8,042 nt of DNA from Spirochaetaceae bacterium. Its GTDB lineage: Bacteria > Spirochaetota > Spirochaetia > SZUA-6 > RPPD01. Of this stretch, positions 6,441-8,042 are shown piece by piece. A program made the translations under genes and the position numbers. The notes below the pieces were generated by a model. That model searched no databases. It saw only the letters and a program-made list of their open reading frames with translations, and was not told where the DNA came from. Positions within the stretch are counted from its first letter, which is position 1. Each line of letters starts with the position of its first letter. The stretch covers positions 1 through 8,042 of the forward strand of contig RPPD01000081.1 of assembly GCA_003818675.1 (NCBI GenBank), in the 5' to 3' direction.

Positions 6441-7517
6441 TTATTCTGATCTTGGTTCCCTTCGGAGCACAAGCTCAAGCACTTTCTCATTCCCCGCTTT
6501 TTGGGCCATGGACAGGACGGATTCCCCGGAATTGCTTCTGGAGTTGACATCGGCATCGTTCATTAAAAGCAACCCGACGATTTCCACATCCTTGTTCTGC
6601 ACAGCACGCATCAACGGAGTCAAACCATCTGAATCGCGGATCTCGATATCAGCCCCGCGTGAAATTATGTGTTCAACCATGCTCGTTCTGCCCTTGCGCA
6701 CGGCAAACATCAGCGGCGTTTCTCCATTCCTGACGCTGTTGACAGAAGCCCCTTGAGCCATGAGATAGTCTGCCAATTCCGGATTGTTGTCACTGACCGC
6801 GCTGTAGAAAAGCGGCGTAGACTGGCCGTAAAAGAGAAACCGGTATGCGCCCTGCAGCGCCGCGGCAACAGGCGAGGGGACAAGAAATAAACCTGTCGAA
6901 AGCAGAAATACAACCAGGGGAATCAGTGCCTTGAAAACCCGCTTCCCGGATTTGATCAGAAACGCGGCCACAGCGCCGGAAATGACAACCAGAAATGAAA
7001 GCGACAGATGCATCAGCATCATGCCGCCGATTACAGGCACGCTGTCAACAGTATATTCGTACCTGTGCCCTTCACATACAATGCAGGTTTCCTTCTGGAT
7101 ATAGGTCTGCTCCACCCTGTTTTCAATTTTTGTAATTTCCCGATCCTTCTGAAACGTGTGAGCCCCGGAAAAACCAATCGGGCAGAAGGCATTTGAAAGA
7201 AGGGGAACGGCCATGGGAAAAGCGGCAGAAACAATCAGGGATGACGACAAGGCGATGAAAACAAGAACGACAAGCAGAATCCCGGTCCGTTTGAGCCCCT
7301 CCATGGTAAGCAGGGTGCGGACATGTTCACCCCTGATCCATGTTGCAATGATAACCGGTATCCCTGCAAAGAGGAGAAGTGCCGCGAGGAGCAACACAGC
7401 GCGGGTTTCCTCCGGGAAAATGGCAAAACCCACTATGATGGCAATGAAGGCGAGTGCGAAGATGGGCAGGACCATTTCCGGTTTTAATTTCAGGCGTTCG
7501 AATATTTTTTTCAGCAT
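6441..7517 (-). CDS. Multi-pass membrane protein with C-terminal ankyrin repeats
   Basis: This 358-aa protein is an N-terminal membrane domain joined to a C-terminal ankyrin domain. Hydrophobic segments lie at about 16-34, 40-61, 78-101, 163-187 and 194-215. Four ankyrin-like repeats follow at about 233-261, 265-293, 298-326 and 331-354, marked by TPL near each start and GA/DA-D/S-V/I-N/E near each end; the last is degenerate. The loop at 102-162 holds Cys112 and a Cys145-x-x-Cys148 pair. Basic residues favour a cytoplasmic N-terminus; five helices would then place that loop and the ankyrin domain outside the membrane. Ankyrin repeats bind partner proteins, but no partner or function can be assigned. 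The start is fixed by GGAGG at 7524-7528 (minus strand), 6 bases from the ATG. It heads a likely operon with galT and the hydrolase. Confidence 0.85.
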   Translation of the reverse strand: MLKKIFERLKLKPEMVLPIFALAFIAIIVGFAIFPEETRAVLLLAALLLFAGIPVIIATWIRGEHVRTLLTMEGLKRTGILLVVLVFIALSSSLIVSAAFPMAVPLLSNAFCPIGFSGAHTFQKDREITKIENRVEQTYIQKETCIVCEGHRYEYTVDSVPVIGGMMLMHLSLSFLVVISGAVAAFLIKSGKRVFKALIPLVVFLLSTGLFLVPSPVAAALQGAYRFLFYGQSTPLFYSAVSDNNPELADYLMAQGASVNSVRNGETPLMFAVRKGRTSMVEHIISRGADIEIRDSDGLTPLMRAVQNKDVEIVGLLLMNDADVNSRSNSGESVLSMAQKAGNEKVLELVLRREPRSE

Positions 7518-7535
7518 TCTGCACCTCCAGCCCTT

Positions 7536-7565
7536 ATTATAATTTTATATGAGACGCGATGTCAT
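7536..7565 (-). promoter_or_regulatory. Sigma70-like promoter between hisF and the ankyrin gene
   Basis: On the minus strand, ATGACA (7565-7560, one mismatch to the -35 consensus) is followed after 18 bp by a perfect TATAAT (7541-7536). Transcription would start near 7529-7530, giving a leader of only about 12 bases that begins at the ribosome binding site. This would let the ankyrin-galT-hydrolase genes be expressed independently of hisF. Confidence 0.45.
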
Positions 7566-7566
7566 T

Positions 7567-8042
7567 TTATTTGTCCGTGACCTCAAGTCCTTTGCCGCGC
7601 AGATATTCCTTTACCTGGCCTATGGACAGGATGCGGAAGTGGAAGACCGACGCAGCGAGCAGAATTGAGGCTCCTCCTTCAGTTGCGGCCTGGTAGAAGT
7701 GCTCAAGAGTCCCGGCGCCGCCAGAAGCGATCACAGGGAGGCTGACGGCAGAGGAAATAGCTTTTGTGAAAACAAGGTCATATCCGGCCTTTGTGCCATC
7801 GCCATCCATGCTCGTGGGCAGGATCGCTCCCGCGCCCAGGGCCTGGCACTCGGCGGCCCAGGCAATGGCGTCTTTGCCGGTGGGTTTTGTGCCGCCGGAA
7901 ACGACAAGTTCAAAGCCCGAGGGCATGTCAGCGTTTCTGCACGCGTCCACGGCAACCGTGATCTTTTCAGAACCGAACCTGGATGCTGCCTCCCTGACCA
8001 GATGTGGATTTTTAACAGCGGCTGAGTTCATTGAGACTTTGG
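7567..8042 (-). CDS. hisF: Imidazole glycerol phosphate synthase cyclase subunit HisF (C-terminal part, 5'-truncated by window edge)
   Basis: HisF takes ammonia from the HisH glutaminase and converts PRFAR to imidazole glycerol phosphate and AICAR in histidine biosynthesis. About 158 codons are visible, and the frame stays open to the right edge, reading K-V-S before the first internal Met (8031). A full HisF is about 250 aa, so roughly 95 N-terminal residues, including the first catalytic aspartate, lie outside. Visible landmarks, counted from that Met, are NSAAVKNP, VAVDA with the probable catalytic Asp29 (equivalent to Asp130 in the Thermotoga enzyme), the TSMDGDGTK loop, and the phosphate-binding PVIASGGAG and AASVFH segments of the TIM barrel. 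It ends 49 bp before the ankyrin gene, with no clear terminator between them. Confidence 0.95.
   Translation of the reverse strand, partial: KVSMNSAAVKNPHLVREAASRFGSEKITVAVDACRNADMPSGFELVVSGGTKPTGKDAIAWAAECQALGAGAILPTSMDGDGTKAGYDLVFTKAISSAVSLPVIASGGAGTLEHFYQAATEGGASILLAASVFHFRILSIGQVKEYLRGKGLEVTDK

Noticed and set aside
6217..6756. 179-codon open frame on the plus strand
   Set aside because: It is antisense to the galT start and the ankyrin repeats, both strongly supported by motifs and ribosome binding sites.

Overview
The window looks like chromosomal DNA from a free-living or gut-associated bacterium of intermediate GC (about half, by eye). Genes are tightly packed with clear GGAG-type ribosome binding sites and some GTG starts. 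The gene mix is a fused-type E1 dehydrogenase, an SrlD-like polyol-phosphate dehydrogenase, a DeoR regulator, GalT and a membrane ankyrin protein. It would fit a Spirochaetota or Bacillota-like carbohydrate fermenter, but that placement is inference from gene content and no rRNA or tRNA is present to test it. I see no insertion sequence, CRISPR array, tRNA, rRNA or phage gene.

Left half, plus strand (1-4229): a compact carbon-metabolism cluster. It starts inside a thiamine-diphosphate-dependent dehydrogenase E1 (beta-type half, entering from the left edge). A DeoR-family repressor follows, then a short-chain dehydrogenase resembling sorbitol-6-phosphate 2-dehydrogenase only 12 bp later, and after a 124-bp gap a PHP-domain protein with altered metal ligands. 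The E1, SDR and PHP stop codons are each followed within 0-2 bases by an inverted repeat able to form an RNA hairpin. The gap before the PHP gene also holds a possible 20-codon leader ORF with a strong ribosome binding site. A reasonable reading is a DeoR-controlled operon for a polyol or sugar phosphate. The SDR would oxidise an alditol phosphate to a keto sugar phosphate, and the TPP enzyme would act on a downstream keto compound. The true substrate is unknown.

Right half, minus strand (8042-4319): the 3' part of hisF (histidine biosynthesis) enters from the right edge. Just after its stop is a sigma70-like promoter, then an integral membrane protein with four C-terminal ankyrin repeats, galT (galactose-1-phosphate uridylyltransferase, Leloir pathway), and an exported or membrane-anchored alpha/beta hydrolase of the prolyl-oligopeptidase type. 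galT starts 14 bp after the ankyrin gene, and the hydrolase start overlaps the galT stop by 4 bp, so these three genes are probably co-transcribed.

The two halves converge at 4208-4318, a short gap with a small hairpin but no clear intrinsic terminator.
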